The notes beneath the pieces were generated by a model. It ran no database searches. It saw only the letters and a list, made by a program, of their open reading frames with translations, and had not been told where the DNA came from. The position numbers and the translations under genes are program-made. From Comamonas sp. NLF-1-9 (GTDB taxonomy: Bacteria > Pseudomonadota > Gammaproteobacteria > Burkholderiales > Burkholderiaceae_C): DNA of 64,000 bases. Below, piece by piece: positions 1 through 11,000 of the stretch; positions within the stretch are counted from its first letter, which is position 1; the number at the start of each line of letters is the position of its first letter. Location: assembly GCF_019195435.1 (NCBI RefSeq), contig NZ_CP078069.1:1612001-1676000 (forward strand). The letters are read 5' to 3'.

Positions 1-1
1 A

Positions 2-1873
2 CTCACCCAAGTCAACATTGCTCGTATCGCCGAGCTGTTTCCGAACTGCGTGACGGAAGCCATGGGTCGCGACGGAAGCATGACGCAGGCAGTGAATTTC
101 GATCAATTAAAGCAAGAATTGTCAGATTCAATTGTCGAAGGCCCGCAAGAGCGCTATTTTCTCAATTGGCCCGGAAAGCGGGAAGCCCTGCTTGCCGCGA
201 ATTCTCCAATATCCAGAACTCTGCGCCCCCTTGAAGAAGAGAGCGTAAATTTCGAACATACAAGAAACATCTTCATTGAAGGCGACAATCTTGAGGCCCT
301 CAAACTGCTGCAGGAATCCTATCTGGGTCGCGTGAAAATGATCTACATTGACCCGCCATATAATACGGGTCATGATTTTCTATACGAAGACGACTTCGCC
401 GAAAACTCACAAGACTACTTGATTCGAACCAAGCAAAAAAGCAATCAAGGTGTAATTCTTACCGCGAATACCGATGCAAACGGGAGGTTTCATTCAGACT
501 GGCTTTCGATGATCTACCCAAGGCTGAAATTGGCACGATTGCTTTTGACGGACGACGGAATCATATTCGCATCCATTGACGACAATGAAGTTGCCAACCT
601 CAGGAAAGTACTTGACGAGATATTCGGGGAAGACAATTTTTTACAACAACTCGTATGGAAAAGACATGCAGGCGGCGGAAATGATTCGAGACATTTCGCA
701 ACCGACCACGAATACATACTCGCTTATGCAAAGAACAAGGATTCGTTAGGCCGCCTGCGCATGCCGTTAACAGATGAGGACAAACAAGACTACAAGTCAA
801 AAGACCGGCATTTTGACGCACTCGGTCCATACAAGACAAAATCATTTTGTCGAATGCGCCCTGATGACCCTCGTCCAACTCTCACCTACGACATCACTAC
901 TCCCGATGGAACCACGCTCAGAGATACATGGAAATGGGAAGAGTCCAGGTTCCTGAAAGCACTGGAAGAGGAAAAGGTTCAAATCAGAAAGGACCGAAAT
1001 GGCAAGTGGCAGGTTGAATACAAGATATACTTGAACGCGGTTGATGATGAAGAAGGTCAGGCGGAGGAAAAGACAAAAGTACCACGATCGCTTCTAATTG
1101 ACATCGAAAGAAACTCCGAAGGGAAAAAACAATTAAGGGAAGCCATTGGGAAAGACAACATATTCAACAATCCAAAGCCTACCGGGTTGATCAAGCACTT
1201 GATGTCATTCGGCAGCGGGCCCAATGACATAATTCTTGACTTCTTTGCAGGTTCGGGAAGCACCGGACAAGCAGTCATGGAGTTGAATCATGCCCAGAAC
1301 TCCAGCCGTCGTTTTATTTTGATTCAGCTACCCGAGTTGTGCGATGAAAAATCCGCAGCATTCAAAGCTGGCTACAAGGCAATTCCTGAGATAACCAAGG
1401 AACGACTTCGCTCCGTCGGCAACACCATTAAATCAGGACAACCTGAAGGAGTTCGTAACGATACAGGCTTTCGCGTCCTGAAGATTGACACTTCAAACAT
1501 GGCAGATGTTTATTACTCGCCAGACGTCTTTGAGCAGTCAAACCTTGAGCTGTTTGTCGACAACATCAAGACGGACCGCAAACCGGCAGATCTGCTGTTT
1601 CAGGTAATGCTGGACTGGGGTGTTGATCTCGCAATGCCGATTACCAAGGAGACGATTCAGGGCAACGAAGTGTTCTTTGTTGATGGCAACGCACTAGCTG
1701 CTTGCCTTGACGCGCACAGCGGCATCGACGAAGCTTTTGTGAGAGAACTTGCCAGGCGCCAGCCGCTGCGCGTGGTGTTCCGCGATGCGGGCTTTCGGGA
1801 CGACGCCGCCAAAATCAACGTGGAGCAAATCTTCAGGCTTCTGTCGCCTGCCTCCGACATAAAGTGCATCTGA
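2..1873 (+). CDS. mod: Type III restriction-modification methyltransferase (Mod), 5' end outside window
   Basis: Site-specific DNA adenine methyltransferase and recognition subunit of a type III restriction-modification system. The catalytic DPPY motif lies in IDPPYNTG at about nt 346-369. The AdoMet-binding FFAGSGSTG follows near nt 1240-1263, so the motif order is that of beta-class N6-adenine methyltransferases. The segment between them would carry target recognition. The frame is open from nt 2, and the residues before the first internal GTG (nt 50), such as [16 protein letters not shown], fit the usual N-terminus of this family. The gene therefore begins left of the window and is not truncated biologically. 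It ends 10 bp before res, as in a mod-res operon. The sequence is visibly AT-richer than res and than the core genes, which suggests acquisition by transfer. Confidence 0.93.
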   Translation, partial: LTQVNIARIAELFPNCVTEAMGRDGSMTQAVNFDQLKQELSDSIVEGPQERYFLNWPGKREALLAANSPISRTLRPLEEESVNFEHTRNIFIEGDNLEALKLLQESYLGRVKMIYIDPPYNTGHDFLYEDDFAENSQDYLIRTKQKSNQGVILTANTDANGRFHSDWLSMIYPRLKLARLLLTDDGIIFASIDDNEVANLRKVLDEIFGEDNFLQQLVWKRHAGGGNDSRHFATDHEYILAYAKNKDSLGRLRMPLTDEDKQDYKSKDRHFDALGPYKTKSFCRMRPDDPRPTLTYDITTPDGTTLRDTWKWEESRFLKALEEEKVQIRKDRNGKWQVEYKIYLNAVDDEEGQAEEKTKVPRSLLIDIERNSEGKKQLREAIGKDNIFNNPKPTGLIKHLMSFGSGPNDIILDFFAGSGSTGQAVMELNHAQNSSRRFILIQLPELCDEKSAAFKAGYKAIPEITKERLRSVGNTIKSGQPEGVRNDTGFRVLKIDTSNMADVYYSPDVFEQSNLELFVDNIKTDRKPADLLFQVMLDWGVDLAMPITKETIQGNEVFFVDGNALAACLDAHSGIDEAFVRELARRQPLRVVFRDAGFRDDAAKINVEQIFRLLSPASDIKCI

Positions 1874-1883
1874 GGGGCGCGCG

Positions 1884-4800
1884 ATGAAGCTGAAGTTCAA
1901 GACACAGGCCTACCAGACGGCGGCAGTGCAGGCAGTAGTCGGCTGCTTCAAGGGACAAATTCCGCATCACGGCGGCCTCCGCTATCGGCTCGACCCCGGG
2001 AGTCAAAAAGCTGCATCGAGCGCGCAAGCCGCGTTCGCGCTGGAGGTCGCTTCGCCTGAAGCTGCAGTGCAAGGGGAAGCCGTTTTTCGCAACGCCGATC
2101 TCACTTTGTCGGAATCAGCGCTGCTCGACAACATTCGCGCCATGCAGCGCAGCCAAAATCTGCCGGTGTCTGATGCGCTGGTGAAGACGAAAGTGGCCAA
2201 GGTCAATCTCGACATCGAGATGGAAACCGGTACAGGCAAGACCTACTGCTACATCAAGACGATCTTCGAGCTGAACAAGCAGTATGGCTGGAGCAAGTTC
2301 ATCATCGTCGTGCCCAGCATCGCCATCCGCGAGGGCGTGGCCAAGTCGCTTCAGATCACCGCCGAGCACTTTCTGGAGGCCTACCAGAAGAAGGCGCGCT
2401 TTTTCATCTACAACTCCAGGCAGTTGCACCACCTGGAGAGCTTTTCGTCGGATGCGGGCATCAACGTCATGGTCATCAACGTGCAGGCCTTCAATGCCAC
2501 GGGCAAGGACAACCGCCGCATCTATGAAGAGCTGGACGACTTCCAGTCGCGCAGGCCCATCGACGTGATCAGCGCCAACCGGCCCATCCTGATCCTGGAC
2601 GAGCCGCAGAAGATGGAGGGCGGCAAGACGCTGGATTCGCTGGTCAACTTCAGGCCGCTGATGGTGCTGCGCTACTCGGCCACGCACAAGACCACGCACA
2701 ACAAGGTTCACCGGCTGGATGCGCTGGACGCTTACAACCAGAAGCTGGTGAAAAAGATCGCCGTGCGCGGCATCGCGGTCAAGGGGCTGGCGGGCACTGC
2801 GGGTTACCTGTACCTGCAGTCCATCGAGATATCGACCAAAAGGCCGCCCGAGGCGCGCATCGAGTTCGAGCAGAAGCTGGCGGGCGGCGGCATCAAGCGT
2901 GTGGTGCGCAAGCTGGGCAAGGGCGTCAACCTGTTCGACCTGTCGGGCGGGCTGGATCAGTATCGGAATGGCTTTGTCGTGGCCGAAATTGACGCGAACA
3001 CAGACACCCTGAGCTTCACCAATGGCGTTGAGCTCGCCGTAGGGGAAGCGACCGGCGACGTGACCGAGGCCGCATTGCGCCGCATCCAGATCCGTGAGGC
3101 CATCAAGGCGCACTTCGGCAAGGAGCAGGCGCTGTTTGATCAGGGCGTGAAGGTGCTGACCCTGTTCTTCATCGACGAAGTAGTCAAGTACCGCGACTAC
3201 GCGCAGCCTGACGAGAAAGGCGAATACGCCCGCATGTTCGAGGAGGAGTACACGCAGCATCTGAACGAGGTGCTGGATCTGGTCGAGACGCCATACATCA
3301 AGTACCTAAAAGGCATTTCTGCCGACAAGACTCACAGCGGTTATTTCTCCATCGACAAGAAGAGCAAGCGGCAGGTGGATTCGACTGTTGCGGCGCGTGG
3401 CGAAAACGCGGGGCTGTCGGACGACGTGCAGGCCTATGACCTGATTTTGAAGGACAAGGAGCGACTGCTGTCCCTGGCCGAGCCGGTGCGCTTCATCTTT
3501 TCGCACTCGGCCCTGCGCGAAGGCTGGGACAACCCGAACGTGTTCGTCATCTGCGCCCTCAAGCACAGTGACAACACCATTTCGCGCCGCCAGGAAGTGG
3601 GGCGCGGGCTGCGCCTGTCGGTGAACCAGAGCGGCGACCGGATGGATCACCCGGCCACGGTACACGATGTGAACGTGTTGACCGTAGTAGCCAGCGAGAG
3701 CTACAAGGACTTTGTCGCTGGGCTGCAGAAAGACATCTGCGAGACGCTGTCGGCGCGTCCACGTGTAGCGGATGTGGCTTACTTTACCGGCAAGGTGCTG
3801 AAGACGGAGTTTGGCAATGTCGAGGTCACCCCGCAGCTCGCCAAGCAAATCTACAAGTACCTGCTCAAGCACGACTACACCGACGAGGCTGGTCGCATCA
3901 CCAGCGCATACCATGAAGCCAGGAAATACGGGGCACTGGCCGAGTTGCCACCCGAGTTGGCATCGCATGCCGAGCAGATCTGCAAATTGATCGACAGCGT
4001 TTTCAGTGCGGGCCAATTGCCCCAAATTGGTGACGACCGCAAGGCCAGGAAGAACCCGCTCAACGCCAACTTCGAAAAGCAGGAGTTCAGGGAACTTTGG
4101 AATCGGATCAATCACAAGGCGGCTTACAGCGTCGACTTCGACTCCGACGAGCTGGTGCAGAAAGCAATCACGGCACTCAACGACAAAGATGCCGGGCTTG
4201 GCGTGACCCCGATGCACTACACCATACAGCACGGTGAACAAGCAGCCGCAGTGAGCTACGATGGGATCGAGGGCAACACAGCTTTCGAATTGAAGGACTC
4301 TGAGACGGAAACCAACCACGTTTCAATCCATTCCGTCGTCAAGTACGACCTGATCGGCAAACTAGCTGAAGGCACCCAACTAACACGGCGTACCGTGACA
4401 CACGTTCTGAAAGGGCTCAACGCGGCCGTATTCGCGCAGTTCAAGACGAACCCGGAGAGCTTCATCGCCGAGGCAATTCGCCTGATCAACGAGCAAAAGG
4501 CCGCCGTAGTGATCGAACATCTGGCCTACGATCCGGTCGAGGATAAATTCGACCTCGACATCTTTACCATCGGGCAGACCAAGCAGGACTTCAGCAGCGC
4601 GATCAAGACACTTAAGCGCCACCTCTACGATTTCGTGCTCCCGGATTCCGGAGCGAAGCCGGACCGTGATTTTGCGGAGGCGTTGGAGGCCAGCGCTGAA
4701 GTCGTCGTTTACGCCAAGCTGCCCCGCGGTTTCCTTATCTCGACGCCGGTTGGAGACTACAACCCGGACTGGGCTATCTCATTCAGAGAAGGCGCGGCGA

Positions 4801-4991
4801 AACACATCTACTTCGTGGCGGAAACCAAAGGATCCATGTCGTCCATGAATCTGCACGAGATAGAGCAAACAAAATTCAAATGCGTCCGAAAGTTTTTTGA
4901 TGACATGAACCGTCGCTTTGCTCCGGACAATGTCAAGTACGACGTCATAAACAACTTTGACAAGCTTTTGGATATCATCAAGCAAAGATGA
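1884..4991 (+). CDS. res: Type III restriction enzyme, helicase/endonuclease subunit (Res)
   Basis: ATP-dependent restriction subunit that works in complex with Mod. The superfamily 2 helicase motifs are clear: Walker A METGTGKT at residues 113-120, a DEAD-box variant LDEPQ near 238, REGWDNPN near 545 and the arginine-finger motif EVGRGLRLS near 571. A C-terminal PD-(D/E)XK nuclease is suggested by NPDWAISF near residue 960 followed by ETK near 980. The length of 1035 residues is normal for Res. It starts 10 bp after mod stops, with GGGGCG just upstream. All key motifs are present, so the restriction activity is predicted to be intact. Its GC content is higher than that of mod and of the gene downstream. 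Confidence 0.93.
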   Translation: MKLKFKTQAYQTAAVQAVVGCFKGQIPHHGGLRYRLDPGSQKAASSAQAAFALEVASPEAAVQGEAVFRNADLTLSESALLDNIRAMQRSQNLPVSDALVKTKVAKVNLDIEMETGTGKTYCYIKTIFELNKQYGWSKFIIVVPSIAIREGVAKSLQITAEHFLEAYQKKARFFIYNSRQLHHLESFSSDAGINVMVINVQAFNATGKDNRRIYEELDDFQSRRPIDVISANRPILILDEPQKMEGGKTLDSLVNFRPLMVLRYSATHKTTHNKVHRLDALDAYNQKLVKKIAVRGIAVKGLAGTAGYLYLQSIEISTKRPPEARIEFEQKLAGGGIKRVVRKLGKGVNLFDLSGGLDQYRNGFVVAEIDANTDTLSFTNGVELAVGEATGDVTEAALRRIQIREAIKAHFGKEQALFDQGVKVLTLFFIDEVVKYRDYAQPDEKGEYARMFEEEYTQHLNEVLDLVETPYIKYLKGISADKTHSGYFSIDKKSKRQVDSTVAARGENAGLSDDVQAYDLILKDKERLLSLAEPVRFIFSHSALREGWDNPNVFVICALKHSDNTISRRQEVGRGLRLSVNQSGDRMDHPATVHDVNVLTVVASESYKDFVAGLQKDICETLSARPRVADVAYFTGKVLKTEFGNVEVTPQLAKQIYKYLLKHDYTDEAGRITSAYHEARKYGALAELPPELASHAEQICKLIDSVFSAGQLPQIGDDRKARKNPLNANFEKQEFRELWNRINHKAAYSVDFDSDELVQKAITALNDKDAGLGVTPMHYTIQHGEQAAAVSYDGIEGNTAFELKDSETETNHVSIHSVVKYDLIGKLAEGTQLTRRTVTHVLKGLNAAVFAQFKTNPESFIAEAIRLINEQKAAVVIEHLAYDPVEDKFDLDIFTIGQTKQDFSSAIKTLKRHLYDFVLPDSGAKPDRDFAEALEASAEVVVYAKLPRGFLISTPVGDYNPDWAISFREGAAKHIYFVAETKGSMSSMNLHEIEQTKFKCVRKFFDDMNRRFAPDNVKYDVINNFDKLLDIIKQR

Positions 4992-5053
4992 TCTCTTCAT
5001 CAACTACAGTCCCATTGCGCAGTCGATATGAATGATTCTCAAAAAGGCAATGC

Positions 5054-5956
5054 ATGCGTTCATGCATTGTCTTCTTGTTCAAAATCAAGGGGAAAGCTTT
5101 GCGCAGCAAATTCTTTCTGTTCAAGCCTTACGATGACACTGGTGCACCGTATTTCGACAGAACCCTGAACACTCACGCATGTCTAGTTGAGAAAATTTCT
5201 CCAGATGAGAGAGGGAACAAGATTCTGCGTTGGGCATTGGACAAGTACAAGACACAAAACATGAATGCAGCCGACTCGGCTGGAGTCGAAAGATCGGCAG
5301 AGCAGCGGTTGGCAAAAGGAGTGATGGGTATACTTGTTGAAGGATGGGTTCGCGCGCAACTCCGTGATTTTAGCGCCAAACAAAAAACGCAATTCATCAT
5401 TTCAAGCGCAGGACCCGGCTTGAATGCAAGCGGAAATTTTGAACAGGTCGATATCTGCATCAAGAAAAGATATCCAGAAGGGGATAATTTTCATGATTTT
5501 TCAAGAACAATCGAGGTTAGATCGAGTTTTAATTTCCATTCTCTTGAGAATGCCATATATGGCGGCTTCAGTGTATTGGGTCCGTACAGCAACAAGGTGA
5601 AGCCAGGCGAAACCAAGAAGGATCTATACCTTTTTGTAGCAGTCGATCTGCACCAAAAATATGCAGACAAAAAGTACATTTGCTACACCGGCGATGACAG
5701 AAAGCACATCGACTACGCCAAAACAGCAACAAATATAATACTAAATCACACTCTTGATCTGGACTCCGACCTCGCCGAGATCCGAAATGAATTTGATCTG
5801 GCTCTCGTTGGGGGTGCCACGCACGATATGTTTGAAGACGAATCCTTGGTTGGGACAATAAAAAACAATGATGGATATCACAACCAGGATTTCAAATCCA
5901 TTTCTGTCACGAAAGCACTGGATGCCGTTGCGGTTTTAAAGAGAATATTGTCTTGA
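5054..5956 (+). CDS. Hypothetical protein linked to the type III R-M system
   Basis: I do not recognise this 300-residue protein. It is soluble, has no signal peptide or membrane segment, and is markedly AT-rich. The middle part (QVDICIKKR, then RTIEVRSSFNF, about residues 135-160) has an acidic residue followed by E-x-R between predicted strands, loosely like a restriction-nuclease core, but this is too weak for a functional call. Two starts are plausible: ATG at 5054, with AAAAAGG 6 bp upstream, or TTG at 5099, with AAGGGG 6 bp upstream, which would give MRSKFFLFKP. It lies 62 bp downstream of res on the same strand, so it may be an accessory factor of the R-M system or an unrelated passenger. 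Confidence 0.7.
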   Translation: MRSCIVFLFKIKGKALRSKFFLFKPYDDTGAPYFDRTLNTHACLVEKISPDERGNKILRWALDKYKTQNMNAADSAGVERSAEQRLAKGVMGILVEGWVRAQLRDFSAKQKTQFIISSAGPGLNASGNFEQVDICIKKRYPEGDNFHDFSRTIEVRSSFNFHSLENAIYGGFSVLGPYSNKVKPGETKKDLYLFVAVDLHQKYADKKYICYTGDDRKHIDYAKTATNIILNHTLDLDSDLAEIRNEFDLALVGGATHDMFEDESLVGTIKNNDGYHNQDFKSISVTKALDAVAVLKRILS

Positions 5957-6077
5957 CTTCAAAAGTCTGACGCCTGCAAGGCACTTTTTCTCGCCATGTC
6001 GCCACCCCAGCAGTATTTTTCTCCCGCTGCAGTTTCCGCATCCCGGACGGTTGCATAGAAGAAAATCGCTATCCACT

Positions 6078-6575
6078 GTTCACGGCGCGCGCCGTGATGG
6101 GATAGTTGATAACGAACTTGCAAGCACCCAGGAGAACCCGGCCATGATCATCGGTCTGCACCAGAACGCCTGCACCACGCCCGCGGTGCGCGCCGAGATC
6201 GCTGCCAGCGTTGAGAGCGCAGCCGTGCTGGCAGCTCGCTATGACGTCACAGAGCAGACCATCTCCACGTGGAAAAAGCGCGATGTCTTCACCGACCGCT
6301 CGCACACGGCGCATCGCCTGCAGACGACCCTTGACATCGGAGCGGGAAGCTATTGCCGTGGAGCTGCGCCTACGCTGCTGCTGCCCCTGGATGACCTGCT
6401 GGCCGTCACCCGTGAGTTCCTGTGCCCTGCCGGCTCGCGCTCGGGGTTCGATCGCTGCTTGCGCCGCCACGGCATGGGCAACTTGAACGCGCTGAAGTCC
6501 CAGCCGCCCAAGCCCGCGCACAAGGCCTTCACGAGCTTCGAGCCGGGCTTTGTGTACGTGGACGTCAAGTAATCG
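6078..6575 (+). pseudogene. Decayed IS481-family transposase fragment
   Basis: Remnant of an IS481-type element. Translation from ATG 6144 (MIIGLHQNA, preceded by AGGAGAA) gives the family's N-terminal helix-turn-helix, then AHRLQTTL. The matching residues REAIAVELR are read in another frame near 6335-6365, and the frame then returns to TLLLPLDDLLAVTREFLCP. Two compensating indels are therefore present. The frame stops at TAA 6570-6572, just where the DDE catalytic domain should begin after VYVDVK, and no such domain follows. The sequence TGTTCACGGCGCGCGCCGTG near 6078 resembles the left end of such elements; no right end was found. The product cannot be an active transposase. Confidence 0.8.
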
Positions 6576-6678
6576 CCGCAGCGGTCGCGTGCCTCGCGCC
6601 TGCTGGACAGGGTCGGGCGCGGCCTCTACCGCCAGCCGAACCATTCGACATCGGAACACGAAAGCCTCGCGGTGGTGA

Positions 6679-6780
6679 GCAGGCAAGGCATCGGCGGGCG
6701 ACCTGTGGCGCTACGCCCAGCACTGCCGCGTCGCCAACGTGATGCGGCCCTGCGTGGAAATGGTCGCCTACGAGCTGTAG
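6679..6780 (+). pseudogene. Unidentified gene tail
   Basis: A 33-codon open stretch ending in TAG, with GC-rich third positions like a real gene. It reads ...DLWRYAQHCRVANVMRP and has no start codon in frame after the stop at 6676-6678. It is probably the 3' end of a gene removed by the rearrangement that also truncated the IS481 relic. I could not identify the family. The remaining bases from 6576 to 6678 and from 6781 to 6881 show no gene. Confidence 0.3.
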
Positions 6781-6881
6781 TCGTGCTGCTTCCCTCCCAT
6801 AAGAGGCAGTTCGCCCGTGTGATCAGCCGGTGACGGTGACCGATCGCAGCCTCCGTTCGGATGCACATGGTGATCCCGGGG

Positions 6882-8051
6882 CTACTTGTGGGCGGCAAGC
6901 TGTTGCAGCGCGCGCCGCGCGACATCCCAATCGACCCGCTCTTGCTCCAAACGCACGTTTTGGCCCCAGCGCTGCTGCTTGAGATCACGATAGACCTGCT
7001 GCTCTTGCTCCGTCAGTAGTGTCAGTTCCGTCGCCGGATGCTGCTCCGATTCATCCACCCACAGTGTCTTGTGTTGCAGCAATGTGTCTTCATCCATGAG
7101 CACGGATTGCAACTCTGGAATGTATGAACGGGCTCGATGCAGGATGGCAAATCCATGGGTGTCCAAATCACCCCAGTAGATGCACTTCGCGCGGACAAGC
7201 CAAGGGAAACGAGCCAACACGTCGACGCTATAGCCAAGGCGCATGAACACGACAGCGCCCGGCATGTCGGACATTGCCAGTCCCGTTTGAAGGTTCTCGA
7301 CAATAAACACGTGTGTGACCGGCAAATTGAGACCCGCCAGGTCTTCCACCGGTGCAGTGATGTCTCCCACGCCACCGACCCTCGCTCGCAATGCCTGATC
7401 CAGCACTCGCATTCGCACAAGGAGCGGAGGTGCCTTCAGTCCGCAGCGCTGGAAGAAGTCTTGGTCGCTGGAGGAGTCCTCTTGGATTGCGGCCACCAGA
7501 TCCGTCAGCAGTCCTTTGCGCCCATCGAGCCATTTGCTGTCCAGCCCGGACACCGGTAGCTGGCGGGGGTAGAGGCCGGATTGTGGATGGTTCGCGATCC
7601 AATCCAGCATCTCTGCAAGCCGACGAAAATCGGCATCGCCGTAGTCTGCCAGGACATCGAAGTACCTCGGCAACGGCTGCGCCAGTACCGGCCAGCGAGC
7701 GGTGAGTGTCCGGTAGCGAGATTGGGCTCGCTCCCATCGTGTGGACTCACCAATCCACATGGCAACATCCTCTGGGCCGCCCAACGCCAGCTTCTCCGGT
7801 AGTCGCTGAACGCCAAGCGCTTTCCAGCGGCGTTCACACCAGGACACGGAACCGACTCCTTGCCAACCTTGCCAAGCGCCCACCCAAGCACGAACGCCTT
7901 CGACCTGCCTCAGCGCAGCCTGTTCCGTCGGTATGCCGAGCGGAACTTCCAGCGGCCATTGATCCTCGCCCGCATCACCGACCAACCATTCGCGGTGCTT
8001 GCTTTGAAAGCGACGGGAAAGGAACTGCCGAACATCGTCAGGAAGCTTCAA
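6882..8051 (-). CDS. jetD: Wadjet system nuclease subunit JetD
   Basis: Toprim-like subunit of the Wadjet anti-plasmid system (DUF3322/DUF2220 type), which cuts DNA that the JetABC SMC complex has extruded. Of 389 residues, the N-terminal two thirds form the DNA-binding part and the C-terminal third is the Toprim fold: the catalytic glutamate is in IVENLQT (E252) and the metal-binding acidic motif is GDLDTHG (residues 294-300). Both signatures are intact. It is the last gene of jetABCD, and its start overlaps the end of jetC by 14 bp, so translation is coupled. Its 3' end points at the decayed IS481 relic. Confidence 0.9.
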   Translation of the reverse strand: MKLPDDVRQFLSRRFQSKHREWLVGDAGEDQWPLEVPLGIPTEQAALRQVEGVRAWVGAWQGWQGVGSVSWCERRWKALGVQRLPEKLALGGPEDVAMWIGESTRWERAQSRYRTLTARWPVLAQPLPRYFDVLADYGDADFRRLAEMLDWIANHPQSGLYPRQLPVSGLDSKWLDGRKGLLTDLVAAIQEDSSSDQDFFQRCGLKAPPLLVRMRVLDQALRARVGGVGDITAPVEDLAGLNLPVTHVFIVENLQTGLAMSDMPGAVVFMRLGYSVDVLARFPWLVRAKCIYWGDLDTHGFAILHRARSYIPELQSVLMDEDTLLQHKTLWVDESEQHPATELTLLTEQEQQVYRDLKQQRWGQNVRLEQERVDWDVARRALQQLAAHK

Positions 8052-11000
8052 AGCCAGCCTCCTCTCGTGCGTGTTCTGGCAGCTTCAGCCGCTGACGATC
8101 ACCGTCGTACTCGATCAGCAGGACGCCTGACACGCGCCGGTCGCTGATATCCACGAAGCAGGCGCCGCCGATGAATGGCTCAAGGGTCATGACGGACTTC
8201 AGTGGCGTAGCGACCACCATCTGAAATCCGAAATTGGTAAAGATGTTCATCGCCAACGTGGTGAACTCGTTATCCGCCTTGTCGAAGGCTTCATCCAGCA
8301 CGACGGGCGCATACATCGGCACGCCGTGGTCATTCCCGCCCAGTTGATATCGCAGGGCTGCGGCCAAGCACGTGGTGGCCAACTTCTGCCGTTGGCCGCC
8401 AGACTTGCCTGCTCCGCTGCGGTAGATCTCGATCTCGACACCACTTTCATCTACCTCCCGCCCGATGAACTCAACATGCTGTCGAACATCGAGCACAGTC
8501 TCACGCCAGCGTTTCTGCTCGGGGTCCTGACTTGCAAGTCGATCAACAAGTAGCCGCAAGGCCAGGAAACGCGCCTCGGCAAACTCGCGATCCTCCGTCC
8601 ATGCATGGCTCAGCGCCTGCTGGATCTCCTGCTTGAATTCCTTGACGTCGACAAGCTGCCGGTCGCTGGAGTCGATGTGGAGATAGGTGCGTTGATTAGT
8701 GCTCTGGTTGAAGGGCACCTGGCCAAGACTGTCGTTGACCAGATCCATCCGCTCCAGGATCGCCTTGCGTGCATCGTTCAGGTAGGTGGAAAGCGCCGCC
8801 AGATTCTGGTGACTTTGGTTTTGCAGCAACTCGAAGAATCGCTGCTCATAGGCGGGCAGACCATCCGTCTCCAGCCGAACCAGCTTGGCGAAGAAGTCTG
8901 GCGCGCTGGCAAGGCTCGTGTCCATGTCGCCCGCGTCCATCGGCCATTGCCGTTTGAAGTCGGCAAAGCGCGCTTCTATTTCCTTCTCGCAGGCGCCAAT
9001 CCCACGGTTGACCTCATCGATCTCCGCATTGAGTGCGCGTTCTACAGACGTTGTCACCTTGTCGAGGTTGTCGAGCCGCACTGCATCTGACTGCTTGGCG
9101 AAGCGCCCGTCGAGACCCGAAACCTGATGGGGCGTCAATGGAACGATAGACGCGTCCTGCAGGAGAGATTCCAGTTTCTGGGCGCTGGTTCTGATCTGGT
9201 CAAGAATCGAGTCGTGCGCACGCGTTGCCTGGCGAAGCTCCTTGTCGGCATCCTCGACGAGCTTCTTTTGTTTACTGATCTGCTCGCTGATCTGCAGCAG
9301 GGTGGTATTCCCCTCGCGCGCTTCACGGATCTGCCGTTCAATGCTGGAGATGCGATCCAGCAATGGGAGCACATCTATTTCCTGCCACTGGAGATTCATC
9401 AGGGTCTGGCACTGCATCGCTCGGGCTGCACCATTGTTGTCTTGGTCGGAGAGTTTTTCGATCTCCCCGCCGAGGCGCGAAATGGTGTCCGCCAGCTCCT
9501 GAGCCTGAGCCTGAAAGAGCCCGAGCTTCTCCCGGTTATCGAACCCGAGCACCCAGTTTCGCCGGTCGCCGACACTTCTTCGGTCGTCTTTCTCGTGCCG
9601 GGTTTTGCTGTGCTTGACCTGCCCCTCGCGGGTGATGGCGCGATCAGCACTCCTGAACGACTGAATGGAATCAACGCATGCGTAATCGAAGCGTTGCCGT
9701 AGCTCGGCTTGGAGCCAATCGGCATACGTCCCTTCCTTGACGTTCAGCTTGAGGACGAGCGAATTTGCACCGATAGGCCTGGCCTGCCACATCTCGGAGC
9801 GGCCAGTCCGGTAATACACCAAGCGCTGCCCAAGGTGGGTGGTGTTGATGTGATTGACCAATGCCGAATACTGGCGCTCGTCTACCAGGAGTGAGAGCGC
9901 AAACCCGTGCAGTACGCGCTCAATGGCCCCCTGCCATTCGACCTCGTCAGATCTCACCTCGACGAGTTCGCCAACAAAGGGGAGTGCCGACTCCGAGATT
10001 CCGATGGCGGCGGCGATGTCTCGACGCATTTCCAGCATGTCCGCCGGAATGTTCGACGGCTGGCGCTGGAGTGCCCGCACCTCTTTCGATGCTTGCGAAA
10101 ACGCGGTCTCGGCGTCCCTTTTTTCACCGGCCAGGCGGAACTGCTCTTCGCGGCTTGCGTCCCTGCGCTGCGCCCAGTTTTCGACTTCCTGCCGTGCGTT
10201 GCCCAACAATTCCGCAAAGGCTTGAGGCGAATCAGGAAGGCTCCAGCCCAGCTTCTTGCACGCATCTTCGGCCTGAGCGCGTTTGCGCAGGCGATCTGTT
10301 CGTTGGCCATCCAGCCCCAGTTTCTCGGCTTCCCATTGCTCGATCTGATCACCGCCTGCTTCACGGTGCCGTAGCTCCAGATCGCGCAAGATTGCGGCGT
10401 GGTTATTCAGCGTGCTTTGACGCCGTCCCACCTCACCTTCTGAGCCCTTGGCTTGCACCTCCAGGGATGCCACGTGCTGCTTGAGGAGCTCAATGCGTCG
10501 GGTTTCCCGATAGCCATCAACGCCCAGCCGAAGCTCATCCAAGCCATTGCGCTGCAGCATCAACGAGTCCCTGCGCAGGTGCTGCTCCCGCGCAGGCGCG
10601 AGCGTTTGAACTTGCTCGCGGGCCGTGACGACCGCCTGGTGGGCCGCATTGAGTTCGCCAAATTCGCTGACCAAGCGATCCGCCACCTCGAAGGTCTCGG
10701 GCTTGTCGAGCATGAAGTCGCGCAGAAAGGTATTGAGGTCGCCGAGATTCTTGGCCGACTGGGTTTTGTGCAGCAAACGCAGCGCCATTTCGCTCTCGAT
10801 GCCGAGCAGACGGCAGAATCGTTCGCAATAGGGGCGAAATTCGTCGCGGGCGAATGCCTCAGGGAAGGACTGCTTGAGCTTGCGGATGTCGAAGTTGGAT
10901 TGACCAAAGTCCTCGAGCTCGCGCAGGTCGAAGGCCCGCTCCATGACAAGGTAGTGGCGTTTGACGTCGGCGCTGCCGTTCGCATTGCCCCGCAGCCAGA

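Noticed and set aside
2115..3260. Minus-strand open frame within res
   Set aside because: It is antisense to the helicase domain of res and has no independent support.
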